Source of the DNA: an uncultured Steroidobacteraceae bacterium
GTDB taxonomy: Bacteria; Pseudomonadota; Gammaproteobacteria; Steroidobacterales; Steroidobacteraceae
Assembly (NCBI GenBank): GCA_955652625.1
Contig: CATPBM010000104.1
Coordinates: 1 to 11,019, forward strand
Direction: 5' to 3'
DNA: 11,019 bases
Shown: positions 1 to 8,591 of the stretch, piece after piece
Layout: each line of letters starts with the position of its first letter
How positions within the stretch are numbered: position 1 is the first letter of the stretch
Program-made: the position numbers and the translations under genes
Notes under the pieces: model-generated
Told to the model about the DNA's origin: nothing
Seen by the model: only the letters and a program-made list of their open reading frames with translations
Databases searched by the model: none

Positions 1-113
1 AGCGTGATCTGGGGCATGCCCGGCGCCGCGGCGCATGCGGGGCTCTGCTCGGCGGTGCTGCCGCTAGATCGGATCGCCGGAAAGATTGCATCCCTGTTCG
101 CGGGAGAGCGCGG

Positions 114-117
<4 letters not shown>
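1..117 (+). CDS. cheB: CheB-type chemotaxis methylesterase, C-terminal end (partial)
   Basis: This is the last 38 codons of a gene that begins outside the window. Frame 1 reads [20 protein letters not shown] and continues to PLDRIAGKI, ending at TGA 115-117. The V-x-WGMPG-A-x-x-A-G pattern followed by V-L-P-L-D-x-I is characteristic of the extreme C-terminus of CheB. CheB is the cytoplasmic glutamate methylesterase/deamidase that demethylates chemoreceptors and so resets adaptation. The catalytic Ser and His, and the receiver domain, lie upstream and cannot be checked. The stop overlaps the GTG start of a CheR-like reading frame by four bases (GTGA), as expected for a chemotaxis operon in which CheB and CheR are translationally coupled. 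The family assignment rests on a short but distinctive stretch. Confidence 0.85.
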
Positions 118-412
<295 letters not shown>

Positions 413-433
413 GCCGGCGACGGAAGGGCGCGT

Positions 434-462
434 ATTAGACCGACCCGCGCACGGGCCGTCAA
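434..462 (-). promoter_or_regulatory. Sigma-70 promoter of tRNA-Phe
   Basis: On the minus strand a -35 box TTGACG (457-462) and a -10 box TCTAAT (434-439) are separated by exactly 17 bases. The -10 box is followed by the GC-rich discriminator ACGCGCCC. That places transcription initiation near 427, about 15 bases before the mature tRNA 5' end at 412. A GC-rich discriminator is typical of stable-RNA promoters under stringent (ppGpp) control. Known from the family: such promoters are growth-rate regulated. Inferred: that this one is. Confidence 0.75.
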
Positions 463-717
463 GCGATTGCCCGGCTAACTCCTTGATTCCCTGAGCTCCC
501 CTGTCGCCTCCACGCTGCGCTGAGCGGCGCCGCAGCGCGTTGTTGCAAATCCGCTCTCACTCATCGGAGAGAGTCCCGCGCCTGCCGCCGGACACGTCGC
601 GCGTTCCCCTGCTGGTGCATGTCCGAGGCGGGCTTCGCACACAAGAATGCGTACTCGGCGCGGACCTTCCGGGGCTGACGCTGGATTGCACATAGAAAGC
701 ACAGATGGGAGGACCCC
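463..717. other. Intergenic region upstream of the RND operon
   Basis: This stretch lies between the divergent tRNA promoter and the adaptor gene. I see no convincing reading frame: the frames over it have poor codon use and no recognisable product. A short inverted repeat, CTCTC (554-558) / GAGAG (567-571) with an 8-base loop, could be an operator half-site pair, but five bases is weak evidence. No good -35/-10 pair at a 16-18 base spacing is visible for the operon. A Shine-Dalgarno GGGAGGA lies at 707-713, four bases before the GTG start. Confidence 0.5.
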
Positions 718-1935
718 GTGCGCCATTCTTCTCTTCTATTACTCGCCACCGCCGTTTCAGCTGCCACACTCACTCTGAGCGCCTGCGGGCGCGATGCAGC
801 CGCGCAGCAGAACGCAGCACCGCCGGCGCCGCAGGTGACCGTGGCGGCGGCGGTCTCGCGCAAGGTGACGGAGTTCGAGGAGTTCACGGGCCGCTTCGAG
901 GCGGTGGAGCGCGTGGAGATCCGGCCGCGCGTCTCCGGTTACATCTCCTCGGTCAACTTCAAAGAAGGCAGCGAGGTCAGGAAAGGCGACGTACTGTTCG
1001 TCATCGACCCGCGTCCTTACCAGGCGGAGCGCGACAAGGCCGCCGCCGGGCTCGCGCAGACGCGCTCGCAGCTGGTGCTCGCGAAGTCCGAGCGCGAGCG
1101 GGCGACGAAGCTCCTTTCCCAGCACGCCATCTCGCAGGAGGAGTACGACACCCGCACGGCCGGGCGCGAACAGGCGCAGGCCAATGTCGAGGCTGCGCAG
1201 GCAGCGCTCGATGCGGCCGCCCTCAACCTTACCTTCACGCGCGTCACCGCGCCGATCTCCGGGCGCATCAGCCGGGCGCTCGTGACGAGCGGCAATTTCG
1301 TGACCAACGGGCAGACCCCGCTCACCACGCTGGTATCGCTTGATCCCATCTACGTGAGCTTCGACGGTGATGAGCAGGAGTACCTGAAGTACAACAAGCT
1401 GGCGCGCGCCGCTGCCACTGCGAGCTCGCAGGAGGCACGCAACCCGGTGCAGGTGGGGCTCGCGAATGAGAGCGGCTTCCCGCACCAGGGCGTCATGGTG
1501 TTCGTCGACAACGCGCTCGACCCGACGACGGGCACGATCCGCAGTCGCGCCCTGTTCGAGAACCATGAGCGGCAGTTCACGCCAGGCCTGTTCGCCCGCA
1601 TCAAGCTGTTGGGCAATGCCCAACACGACGCAGTGCTGGTGAATGACAGCGCGATCGGCACCGACCAGACCGTGCGCTACGTGCTGGTCGTGGACAAGGC
1701 CAACAAGGTCGAGTACCGCCCGGTACAGCTCGGTCCTGTCATCGACGGCCTGCGCGTGGTGCAGTCCGGGCTCGCCCCCGGTGAGACCATCGTGGTGAAC
1801 GGCCTGCAGCGCGTGCGGCCGGGCGCGCAGGTTCAGCCGCAGCGCCTCGCCATGGGCGAGCCTCGAGCGGGGGAGGACACGGCTCTCCTGGCCCGCAATG
1901 CCCCCAAGAGCGCTGACAGCGAGGCCCGTCCGTGA
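718..1935 (+). CDS. mexE: RND efflux periplasmic adaptor lipoprotein (MexE/AcrA family)
   Basis: This 405-residue membrane-fusion protein links the inner-membrane pump to the outer-membrane channel. The GTG start is supported by GGGAGGA just upstream and by the signal peptide it yields: a hydrophobic core at 5-20 and a lipobox L-S-A-C with the lipidated Cys at 23. Residues 63-98 (R-I/V-E-I-R-P-R-V-S-G-Y-I) and 172-208 (RVTAPISGRIS) form the two halves of the lipoyl/barrel-sandwich domain. About 100-170 is the Ala/Arg/Glu/Gln-rich coiled-coil hairpin that docks on the channel. About 210-296 is the beta-barrel (ending in the typical F-T-P-G-L-F-A-R-I), and 300-375 is the membrane-proximal domain. 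The wording of the lipoyl region, and the pump next door, resemble MexE more than AcrA. The stop overlaps the pump start by four bases (GTGA), implying one transcript and coupled translation. Length is normal for the family. The symbol is by similarity only. Confidence 0.93.
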   Translation: MRHSSLLLLATAVSAATLTLSACGRDAAAQQNAAPPAPQVTVAAAVSRKVTEFEEFTGRFEAVERVEIRPRVSGYISSVNFKEGSEVRKGDVLFVIDPRPYQAERDKAAAGLAQTRSQLVLAKSERERATKLLSQHAISQEEYDTRTAGREQAQANVEAAQAALDAAALNLTFTRVTAPISGRISRALVTSGNFVTNGQTPLTTLVSLDPIYVSFDGDEQEYLKYNKLARAAATASSQEARNPVQVGLANESGFPHQGVMVFVDNALDPTTGTIRSRALFENHERQFTPGLFARIKLLGNAQHDAVLVNDSAIGTDQTVRYVLVVDKANKVEYRPVQLGPVIDGLRVVQSGLAPGETIVVNGLQRVRPGAQVQPQRLAMGEPRAGEDTALLARNAPKSADSEARP

Positions 1936-4900
1936 AACTTTCGAACTTCTTCATCGAGCGCCCGATCTTCGCCGGGGTCATCTCGGCGTTCATGACCATC
2001 GCGGGTCTCATCGCGCTCTTCAAGCTCCCCATCAGCGAGTACCCGGAGGTCGTGCCGCCGTCGGTCGTCGTGCACGCCTCCTACCCGGGCGCAAATCCCA
2101 AGGTGATTGCCGACACGGTGGCAGCCCCCCTCGAGCAGGCGATCGTCGGGGTCGAGGACATGCTCTACATGTCCTCGACATCCACCATGGACGGCGCGCT
2201 GACGCTCACCGGGACCTTCAGAATAGGCGCCGACATCGACCGCGCGCAGGTGCAGGTGCAGAACCGGGTTGCCCAGGCGCTGCCGCGCCTGCCCGAGGAA
2301 GTGCGCAACCTCGGCGTCAATACGGTCAAGGCCTCGTCCAATCTCACCCTGGTCGTCAACCTGACTTCGCCCAGCGGGCGCTACGACTCGCTGTACCTGC
2401 GCAACTACGCCGTCCTGAACATCAAGGACGTGCTGGCGCGCATCCCGGGCATGGGAGACGTGCAGGTGTTCGGCGGCGGCGACTACTCGATGCGGGTGTG
2501 GCTTGATCCGCAGAAGCTCGCGGCGCGCAATCTGACCGCCGGCGATGTGGTGGCCGCGATCCGCGAGCAGAACGTGCAGGTAGCCGCGGGGCAGCTTGGC
2601 GCGCCGCCCTCGCCCAACACGGAATTCCAGATCGCGCTCAATGCCGCCGGGCGCCTCACCGATGAGCAGCAGTTCCGCGACATCATCGTGAAGACCGGCG
2701 AGGACGGGCAGGTGTTACGCCTGGGCGACATCGCGCGCGTCGAGTTGGGCGCGCAGGCCTACGGGGTGCGCAGTCTCCTGGACAACAAGCCCTCGCTCGC
2801 CATTCCGGTTTTCCAGTCCCCCGGTGCCAACGCGCTCGAACTCTCCACCAGCGTCCGCAAGACCATGGAGGAGCTGAAGAAGAATTTCCCCGAAGGGATG
2901 GACTACGGGATTCTCTACGATCCCACGCAGTTCGTGCGCCAGTCGATCGATGCGGTCGTGCACACGCTGCTCGAGGCCATCGCGCTCGTCGTGCTGGTGG
3001 TCATCCTGTTCCTGCAGACCTGGCGCGCCTCCCTCATTCCGCTCATCGCGGTACCGGTATCGGTAATCGGCACGTTCGCGGTGCTCCTGGCGTTCGGGTT
3101 CTCCATTAACACGCTGTCGCTGTTCGGGCTGGTGCTCGCGATCGGCATCGTCGTGGACGATGCCATCGTGGTCGTGGAGAACGTCGAGCGTCACATCGCC
3201 GCAGGCCTGTCACCGCGCGAAGCCACCAAGGTCGCCATGAGCGAGGTGAGCCGTCCGATCATCGCCATCACCCTGGTGCTGGTTGCGGTGTTCGGGCCGG
3301 TAGCGTTCGTGAGTGGCCTGACGGGGGAGTTCTATCGTCAGTTCGCGCTTACCATCGCCATCTCCACGGTGATCTCGGCGTTCAACTCGCTGACCCTGTC
3401 GCCGGCGCTCGCGGCGGTGCTGCTGAAGCCCCACGGCACGAACCCCGACCTCCTGACGCGCGGCATGAACAGCCTCCTCGGCCGGTTCTTCGGGCGCTTC
3501 AACACCGCCTTCGCACGCGCCGGCGACAGCTACTCCCGGGCGCTCGCGATCACCATGCGGCACGGCGGCATCGCGCTCGCCGTGTATGGCGGGCTGATCG
3601 TCCTCACCTGGCTCGGCTTCAATTCCGTGCCCGGGGGCTTCATCCCGGCGATGGACAAGCAGTACCTGGTGGCGGTCGCACAGCTGCCGCCGGCCGCCTC
3701 GCTCGATCGAACGGAAGCCGTCACGCGCCGCATCGCGGAGATTGGGTTGAAGCAGCCGGGCGTCGCCCACGCGGTGGAGTTCGCAGGGATGTCGGTGAAT
3801 GGATTCACCCAGAGCTCGAGCGCCGGGCTCATCTTCTTCCCGCTTGATGACTTCCCGCAGCGCCCCTCGCGCAACCTGTCGGGCCCTGCCATCGCGGCGG
3901 CATTGAATCAGAAGATGGCGTCCATCCAGGACGCGTTCGTCCTGGTGGTGACGCCGCCACCGGTGATCGGACTGGGCACCCTCGGCGGCTTCAAGCTGCA
4001 GGTGGAGGATCGAACCGACGCGGGACCGCAGGCGCTGTTTGCCGCGCTGTCGGAGGCGCTCGGCAAGGCGTACAAGAACCCGGCCCTGGGAGGCGCCTTC
4101 AGCACCTACCAGATCAACGTCCCGCAGCTCGACATCGACGTCGATCGGGTCAAGGCGAAGCGCGAGAACGTGAAGCTTTCCGACGTGTTCGAGACGCTGC
4201 AGGTGTATCTGGGCTCGCTCTACGTCAATGACTTCAACCGCTTCGGCCGCACCTACCAGGTGGTGGCGCAGGCAGATGCTCCGTTCCGCTCGCAGCTCGA
4301 TGACGTCATGCCGCTCAAGACCCGCAATGCGCGCGGGGAGATGGTGCCCCTGGGCTCGGTGATCAACGTCTCCCACTCCTTCGGCCCCGACGTCGTGCAG
4401 CGCTACAACGCCTATACGTCGGCGGACATCAACGGCGGACCTGCGCCGGGCTTCAGCTCGGGTCAGGCGCAGGCGGCGATGGCGAAGATCCTCGATCAGA
4501 CACTGCCGCGCGGCATGTCGTACGAGTGGACCGACCTTGCCTACCAGCAGCTCATCTCCGGCAACACCGCGATTCTGGTGTTTCCGCTGTGCGTGCTCTT
4601 CGTATTCCTGGTGCTCGCGGCACAGTACGAGAGCCTGAGTCTGCCGCTGGCGATCGTTCTCATCGTGCCGATGTGCCTGCTGCCGGCGATCACGGCCGTG
4701 AAGCTCGACCACGGCGACAACAACATCTTCATGCAGATCGGCCTGCTGGTGCTCGTCGGCCTCGCGTGCAAGAACGCCATCCTGATCGTGGAGTTCGCCA
4801 AGCACCTGCAGGAGGAGCACGGCCGGGATGCAAGATCGGCGGTGCTCGAAGCCGCGCACCTGAGGCTGCGCCCGATTCTCATGACCTCCATGGCCTTCAT

Positions 4901-5117
4901 CATGGGCGTCGTGCCGCTGATCCTGGCCATGGGCGCCGGAGCGGAAGTGCGGCACGCGCTCGGGGTCACCGTGTTCGCCGGCATGCTGGGCGTCACGCTC
5001 TTTGGGCTTCTGCTGACACCGGTGTTCTACGTGCTGGTGCGCCGCGCCGCCGCGCGGCGCGCGGCAGCGCCGGATGCGGCGCCTGCCCTCGCCCTTGCGG
5101 AGTCCTCACATGACTGA
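1932..5117 (+). CDS. mexF: HAE1-family RND multidrug efflux pump (MexF-like)
   Basis: This 1061-residue inner-membrane proton/drug antiporter has the usual length for the family. The GTG start sits in the adaptor's stop (GTGA) and gives the canonical N-terminus M-K-L-S-N-F-F-I-E-R-P-I-F-A. TM1 is at about 10-29. Two large periplasmic loops (about 33-335 and 565-870) carry the porter and docking domains, and the remaining helices lie at about 340-495, 545-562 and 873-1037. The proton-relay residues are present: Asp409-Asp410 in TM4 (G-I-V-V-D-D-A-I-V-V-V-E-N-V-E), Lys947 in TM10 (C-K-N-A-I-L-I-V-E-F-A-K), and Arg978 and Thr985 near L-R-P-I-L-M-T-S. Phrases such as LPISEYPEVVPPSVVV, NLTSPSGRYDSLYL and RVWLDPQKLAARNLTAGDVV match MexF more closely than AcrB or MexB. 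MexF-type pumps export chloramphenicol, fluoroquinolones, trimethoprim and quorum-signal precursors; the substrate here is unknown. The gene overlaps the channel gene by 8 bases (ATGACTGA). Confidence 0.95.
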   Translation: MKLSNFFIERPIFAGVISAFMTIAGLIALFKLPISEYPEVVPPSVVVHASYPGANPKVIADTVAAPLEQAIVGVEDMLYMSSTSTMDGALTLTGTFRIGADIDRAQVQVQNRVAQALPRLPEEVRNLGVNTVKASSNLTLVVNLTSPSGRYDSLYLRNYAVLNIKDVLARIPGMGDVQVFGGGDYSMRVWLDPQKLAARNLTAGDVVAAIREQNVQVAAGQLGAPPSPNTEFQIALNAAGRLTDEQQFRDIIVKTGEDGQVLRLGDIARVELGAQAYGVRSLLDNKPSLAIPVFQSPGANALELSTSVRKTMEELKKNFPEGMDYGILYDPTQFVRQSIDAVVHTLLEAIALVVLVVILFLQTWRASLIPLIAVPVSVIGTFAVLLAFGFSINTLSLFGLVLAIGIVVDDAIVVVENVERHIAAGLSPREATKVAMSEVSRPIIAITLVLVAVFGPVAFVSGLTGEFYRQFALTIAISTVISAFNSLTLSPALAAVLLKPHGTNPDLLTRGMNSLLGRFFGRFNTAFARAGDSYSRALAITMRHGGIALAVYGGLIVLTWLGFNSVPGGFIPAMDKQYLVAVAQLPPAASLDRTEAVTRRIAEIGLKQPGVAHAVEFAGMSVNGFTQSSSAGLIFFPLDDFPQRPSRNLSGPAIAAALNQKMASIQDAFVLVVTPPPVIGLGTLGGFKLQVEDRTDAGPQALFAALSEALGKAYKNPALGGAFSTYQINVPQLDIDVDRVKAKRENVKLSDVFETLQVYLGSLYVNDFNRFGRTYQVVAQADAPFRSQLDDVMPLKTRNARGEMVPLGSVINVSHSFGPDVVQRYNAYTSADINGGPAPGFSSGQAQAAMAKILDQTLPRGMSYEWTDLAYQQLISGNTAILVFPLCVLFVFLVLAAQYESLSLPLAIVLIVPMCLLPAITAVKLDHGDNNIFMQIGLLVLVGLACKNAILIVEFAKHLQEEHGRDARSAVLEAAHLRLRPILMTSMAFIMGVVPLILAMGAGAEVRHALGVTVFAGMLGVTLFGLLLTPVFYVLVRRAAARRAAAPDAAPALALAESSHD

Positions 5118-6582
5118 AAGCAACGTCAAGCGCGGCGCGGCGCTCGCCGGCCTCGTGACCATCATCGTGCTGATCGCGGTCGCCGCGGCCATCGCCGGTT
5201 GCGCGGTGGGACCGAACTACGTGAAGCCTGACACGCCGGTGGCGGCGAAATTTGTGGGTGCCACGGAAGGCGCCTACTCCACCGAGGAGGCGCAGGCAAA
5301 GTTCTGGCAGGGATTCCATGACGAGACCCTCGATCGCCTGGTCGATGAGGCGCTCGATGCGAATCACGACCTGCGCATCGCTCTGGGCCGCCTCGTCGAG
5401 GCGCGCGCCCAGCGGCGCCAGGCGCAGTTCGATCTGGCCCCCACCGTGAGGGCCTCCGGCGGCTATACCAAGGAACGTCTCTCGCAGGCCCAGAGTCTCT
5501 TCAGCTCCCCGATCAACGCACGCTTCTATGACGTGGGCTTCGATGCCTTCTGGGAACTGGACTTCTTCGGGCGTGTGCGCCGCAACGTCGAAGCCCAGAG
5601 CGCGCAAGTACAGGGGGCGGAGGCCGGTCTGCGTGACGCGCAGGTCTCGGTCACCGCGGAAGTCGCCCGCACCTACTTTGAGCTGCGCGGCGAGCAGACC
5701 CAGCTCGCGGTCGCGCGGCGCAACGTCGACAATCAGCGCGAGACCCTCAGGCTCACCCAGGCGCGGCTGGATGCCGGCCGCGGCACCGAGCTCGACACCT
5801 CGCGCGCCCAGTCGCAGCTGTCCGCGACGCTTTCGACCATCGGACCCCTTGAGGCCTCGGTGGCTCGCTCCATCCACCGCCTGAGCGTGCTCACCGGCCG
5901 CGAGCCCAATGCGCTCAACGAGCTGCTCGCGCCCGAGCACGACCTGCCGCCGCTTCCGCAGATCGCCGCGGTAGGCGATCCCGCAGGGCTCCTGCGCCGC
6001 CGGCCGGACATCCGCGTCGCCGAGCGGCAGCTCGCGAGCTCCACCGCACTCGTCGGGGTGGCGATCGGTGATCTCTTCCCCAAGGTCACCTTCACCGGCA
6101 GTTTCAGCTACTCGGCCACACAGCCGGGCCACCTCGGCGAGTCCTCGAGCCGCGGCTACGTGATCAGTCCTGGAATCTCCTGGGCGGCGTTTGATCTCGG
6201 GCGTGTCAAGGCCGAGATCGCCGGCAGCCGCGCGCGCGCCGACGTGGCCCTGGCCGGCTACGAGCAGACCGTGCTGCGCGCGCTCGAGGAGACCGAGGAT
6301 GCGCTCGTCACCCATGCGCGCACCCGCGACAGTCTGAAGGACGCCACGGACGCGGCCGACGCGAGCCGCACCGCGGCGCACATCGCCCGCACCCGCTTCG
6401 AGGGCGGCATGGTGGATTTCCTGGAAGTCCTCGACGCCGAGCGCACCCAGCTGGCCGCCGAAGATCGCCTGGCGCAGTCGCGTACCGACGCCGCCACCAG
6501 CCTGATCGCGGTCTACAAGGCCCTGGGCGGAGGGTGGGAAACGGCGCCGCTCCCACATTATGTGCGGCAGGCCGGCGGCTAA
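5110..6582 (+). CDS. Outer-membrane efflux channel lipoprotein (NodT/OprM/OprN family)
   Basis: This 490-residue TolC-like channel completes the tripartite pump. I chose ATG 5110, which overlaps the pump stop, over an in-frame ATG at 5074. It has GGAG seven bases upstream (5099-5102) and yields a clean lipoprotein signal: basic VKR, a hydrophobic stretch 10-29 and I-A-G-C with Cys31. The A-V-G-P-N-Y-x-x-P directly after that Cys is the family hallmark. Two OEP repeats follow, at about 66-260 and 285-470. Landmarks are WELDFFGRVRRNVEA at about 148-162, LLRRRPDIRVAERQLA at about 294-309, ISWAAFDLGRVKAEIAGS at about 356-373, and the long amphipathic helices that build the periplasmic tunnel. Length is normal and nothing is missing. 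OprN is the closest functional analogue given the MexEF-like partners, but NodT-family names overlap, so no symbol is assigned. Confidence 0.93.
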   Translation: MTESNVKRGAALAGLVTIIVLIAVAAAIAGCAVGPNYVKPDTPVAAKFVGATEGAYSTEEAQAKFWQGFHDETLDRLVDEALDANHDLRIALGRLVEARAQRRQAQFDLAPTVRASGGYTKERLSQAQSLFSSPINARFYDVGFDAFWELDFFGRVRRNVEAQSAQVQGAEAGLRDAQVSVTAEVARTYFELRGEQTQLAVARRNVDNQRETLRLTQARLDAGRGTELDTSRAQSQLSATLSTIGPLEASVARSIHRLSVLTGREPNALNELLAPEHDLPPLPQIAAVGDPAGLLRRRPDIRVAERQLASSTALVGVAIGDLFPKVTFTGSFSYSATQPGHLGESSSRGYVISPGISWAAFDLGRVKAEIAGSRARADVALAGYEQTVLRALEETEDALVTHARTRDSLKDATDAADASRTAAHIARTRFEGGMVDFLEVLDAERTQLAAEDRLAQSRTDAATSLIAVYKALGGGWETAPLPHYVRQAGG

Positions 6583-6777
6583 GCCTTTGATTCACGGTCC
6601 ATGAACCACACTATGCTGCAGCCGGCGGGGCTCGGGGCCGAGGCCAGCCCGGCGGATCATGAGGGCCCCCCCGCGCTCCCTCTTAAGATAGAGGCGAGGG
6701 CGAGCAACGGGAGATTCCGCCCCCGGCGGGGTAGACTTTCTGATCAGCCTCGGAAGTCTGCGCGGGTACTGCCCTCC
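6583..6777. other. Leader region between efflux operon and histidine kinase
   Basis: The kinase frame stays open back to an ATG at 6601, but codons 1-59 of that version use AGA, AGG, ATA, CCT, CTT and TCT, unlike the strongly GC-ending codons after 6778. They also encode no recognisable domain, so I treat this as untranslated. A GC-rich hairpin (arms about 6628-6634 and 6639-6645, loop GGGC) could terminate the efflux transcript, though it lacks a T-tract. A second small hairpin, CCTCT/AGAGG, lies at 6679-6683 and 6690-6694. Confidence 0.45.
6587..6617 (+). promoter_or_regulatory. Possible weak promoter for the two-component genes
   Basis: TTGATT (6587-6592) is followed 19 bases later by TATGCT (6612-6617). 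Each matches four of six sigma-70 consensus positions, but the spacing is longer than the ideal 17. It starts right after the channel gene's stop and would give a leader of about 150 bases before the ATG at 6778. Read-through from the efflux operon is equally possible. Confidence 0.25.
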
Positions 6778-8580
6778 ATGAATGCCAATGTCGCCCTGCT
6801 CGAACCGGAAGCCCTGCTCGCCCCCGGCGCAGACGAGCTCACCCGGATCAACGAATCCCTGCAGGCGCGCGAGCGCCTGCTGACTGCCTCCGCCAAAGCG
6901 AGCCGGCTGGTGCTGGAGGCGCCCGATGTGCGCGCCGCGATCCCGGGCGTGCTCGCCCTCATCGGCGAAGCGGCCCACGTGGACCGCGTGAACGTCCTGG
7001 AGACGCGCACCGGACCGAACGGCGAGCCGCTGCTCGTGGTGGTGAGCGAGTGGACCGGCGAGGGCGTGACGCCGCACCTGGGCGATGCGGCCGTGTGCTC
7101 CTGCGATGAGCGCAAGTTCTCGGCCGTGTGCGCGGAGCTGCGCGCCGGGCGCAGCGTGTGCCTGAGCAAGGATGAGGCCTCCGCAAGCCACGTGTCCTGG
7201 GCCATCGAGGGTGTCGGCACGCGCACCAAGGCGATCGTGCCGATCTTCGTGGCTGGGGAGTTCATGGGCGCCGTGGGCTTCGACAACACGCGCCAGCACC
7301 GCGCCATCGATAGTGCCGAGCTCGTGGCCCTGGAGACCGCCGCCGGAGTGATCGGCGCGGCGCTGCACCGCGAGCGCCTGGTGGATGACGTGCGCCGCGA
7401 ACGCCAGCGCGCCGCCGAGCAGCGCGTCACCGAGCTCGCCCAGGCCAATGCGGTGATCCGCGGCAACCTCGAGCGGCTGGCCGGCCAGACCGATCTGCAC
7501 AGCTTCATGGGTCACATGCTGCTCGAGGCGGCGCGCCAGTTCGACGCGATCTCAGGGGCCGTGATCGTCCTGAAGGACTCGATTCAGCAGTGGCGCATCG
7601 TCGCCCACGTACGCGAGGGGCAGCTTGCGGAGCCGCCGTATGCGAGCAGCGTGCCGGTGGCCGGCTCGGAGTTCACCGCGCGTTTCGGCGAGCTGCGCGA
7701 GCCGCTCTATGTGAAGACCGCGGAGCAGCAGAGCGAGATCTGGCCGGGCGCGCTGGCTTTTCACCGCGCCGAGGGCGCCGTCGGCACGGTCGTCTACCCG
7801 CTGGTGTTCGGCGCCCGCAGTGTCGGTTTCCTCGTCATGACCTTTCAGCGCGACGCCGAGGACGTGCAGAGCAGCGAGCTGCTGGTCGCACTCGCCCAGC
7901 AGGCGACGCTCGCCGTGCAGCTCACGCGCCTCGCCTACTCGGCCAAGGAAGCCGCGGTGCTCATGGAACGCACACGCATCGGCCAAGAAATCCACGACGG
8001 CCTGGCGCAGTCCTTCACCGGCATCCTGCTGCAGCTCGGTGCGGCGGAAGAGTTCCCCTCCTGCAGAAAGCGCGGCTCGGAGCTGGCGCTGACTCACTCG
8101 CGCATACGCGAGCTGGCGCGCGACGGGCTCGCCGAAGCGCGCCGCTCGGTGATGGCGCTGCGCCTTGACCAGACGCGGCGGGCGGGACTGGAGCTCGCAC
8201 TGCGCCAGCTCGCTGACCGCTCCACGGTACCCGGCGGCGTCACCTGCACCTTCGACGGCGGCGGCATGCCGACCGGGCTGCGCCCCGAGCACGAGCACGA
8301 ACTGCTGCGCATCGCCCAGGAGGCGGTGAGCAACGCGGTGCGCCATGCGCGGCCGCACATGGTGCGCATCACCGTGACCGATGAGCCGGCGCACTGGACC
8401 CTCGCGGTGGCCGATGACGGCGTCGGCATGGAGCAGAGCCCGGAGCAGTACGCGCGCCAGGGTTTTGGTCTTTCCAGCATGCGCCAGCGTGCCGGGGCCA
8501 TCGGCGGGGAATGGCAGATCGACAGCGCTCCGGGCAGCGGTACGCGGGTGAGCGTGCGCATGCTGAAACGAGCCTCCTAG
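6778..8580 (+). CDS. Soluble GAF-GAF sensor histidine kinase, NarL-partner type
   Basis: The 600-residue product, taken from ATG 6778, has no signal peptide or transmembrane segment, so it should sense a cytoplasmic signal. Numbering is from that ATG. GAF1 spans about 43-196 and ends in the typical G-E-F-M-G-A-V-G-F-D. A coiled linker follows at about 196-236, then GAF2 at about 239-386. The HisKA_3 dimerisation motif E-R-T-R-I-G-Q-E-I-H-D-G-L-A-Q places the phosphorylated His at 406. The HATPase_c domain has the N-box E-A-V-S-N-A-V-R-H-A (Asn519), the G1 box D-D-G-V-G-M (about 546-551) and G-F-G-L-S-S-M-R-Q-R. GAF1 holds Cys107, 109, 118 and 128, a cluster that could bind a metal or cofactor or act as a redox switch. 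The start has no clear Shine-Dalgarno; a longer form from 6601 is open but has atypical codons. The gene is followed 11 bases later by its likely response regulator. Confidence 0.88.
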   Translation: MNANVALLEPEALLAPGADELTRINESLQARERLLTASAKASRLVLEAPDVRAAIPGVLALIGEAAHVDRVNVLETRTGPNGEPLLVVVSEWTGEGVTPHLGDAAVCSCDERKFSAVCAELRAGRSVCLSKDEASASHVSWAIEGVGTRTKAIVPIFVAGEFMGAVGFDNTRQHRAIDSAELVALETAAGVIGAALHRERLVDDVRRERQRAAEQRVTELAQANAVIRGNLERLAGQTDLHSFMGHMLLEAARQFDAISGAVIVLKDSIQQWRIVAHVREGQLAEPPYASSVPVAGSEFTARFGELREPLYVKTAEQQSEIWPGALAFHRAEGAVGTVVYPLVFGARSVGFLVMTFQRDAEDVQSSELLVALAQQATLAVQLTRLAYSAKEAAVLMERTRIGQEIHDGLAQSFTGILLQLGAAEEFPSCRKRGSELALTHSRIRELARDGLAEARRSVMALRLDQTRRAGLELALRQLADRSTVPGGVTCTFDGGGMPTGLRPEHEHELLRIAQEAVSNAVRHARPHMVRITVTDEPAHWTLAVADDGVGMEQSPEQYARQGFGLSSMRQRAGAIGGEWQIDSAPGSGTRVSVRMLKRAS

Positions 8581-8591
8581 TGGCCGCGGTC

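Noticed and set aside
757..1626. 289-codon open frame on the minus strand inside the adaptor gene
   Set aside because: It is antisense to the adaptor, with a composition (Arg, Leu, Gly rich) typical of a complementary-strand artefact.
3210..4955. 581-codon open frame on the minus strand inside the RND pump gene
   Set aside because: It is opposite mexF, is full of His, Arg, Glu and Gln in low-complexity runs and matches no domain. Long antisense frames are expected in GC-rich coding DNA.
5074..5109. Upstream ATG for the channel protein at 5074
   Set aside because: It would put an Arg/Pro-rich stretch before the signal peptide. ATG 5110 has GGAG at the right distance and gives a clean lipoprotein signal.
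4993..6558. 521-codon open frame on the minus strand inside the channel gene
   Set aside because: It is antisense to a well-supported NodT-family gene and has no recognisable domain or start signal.
6601..6777. 59-residue N-terminal extension of the histidine kinase from ATG 6601
   Set aside because: The codons are unlike the rest of the gene (AGA, AGG, ATA, CCT, CTT), no domain is present, there is no Shine-Dalgarno, and a candidate promoter overlaps it.
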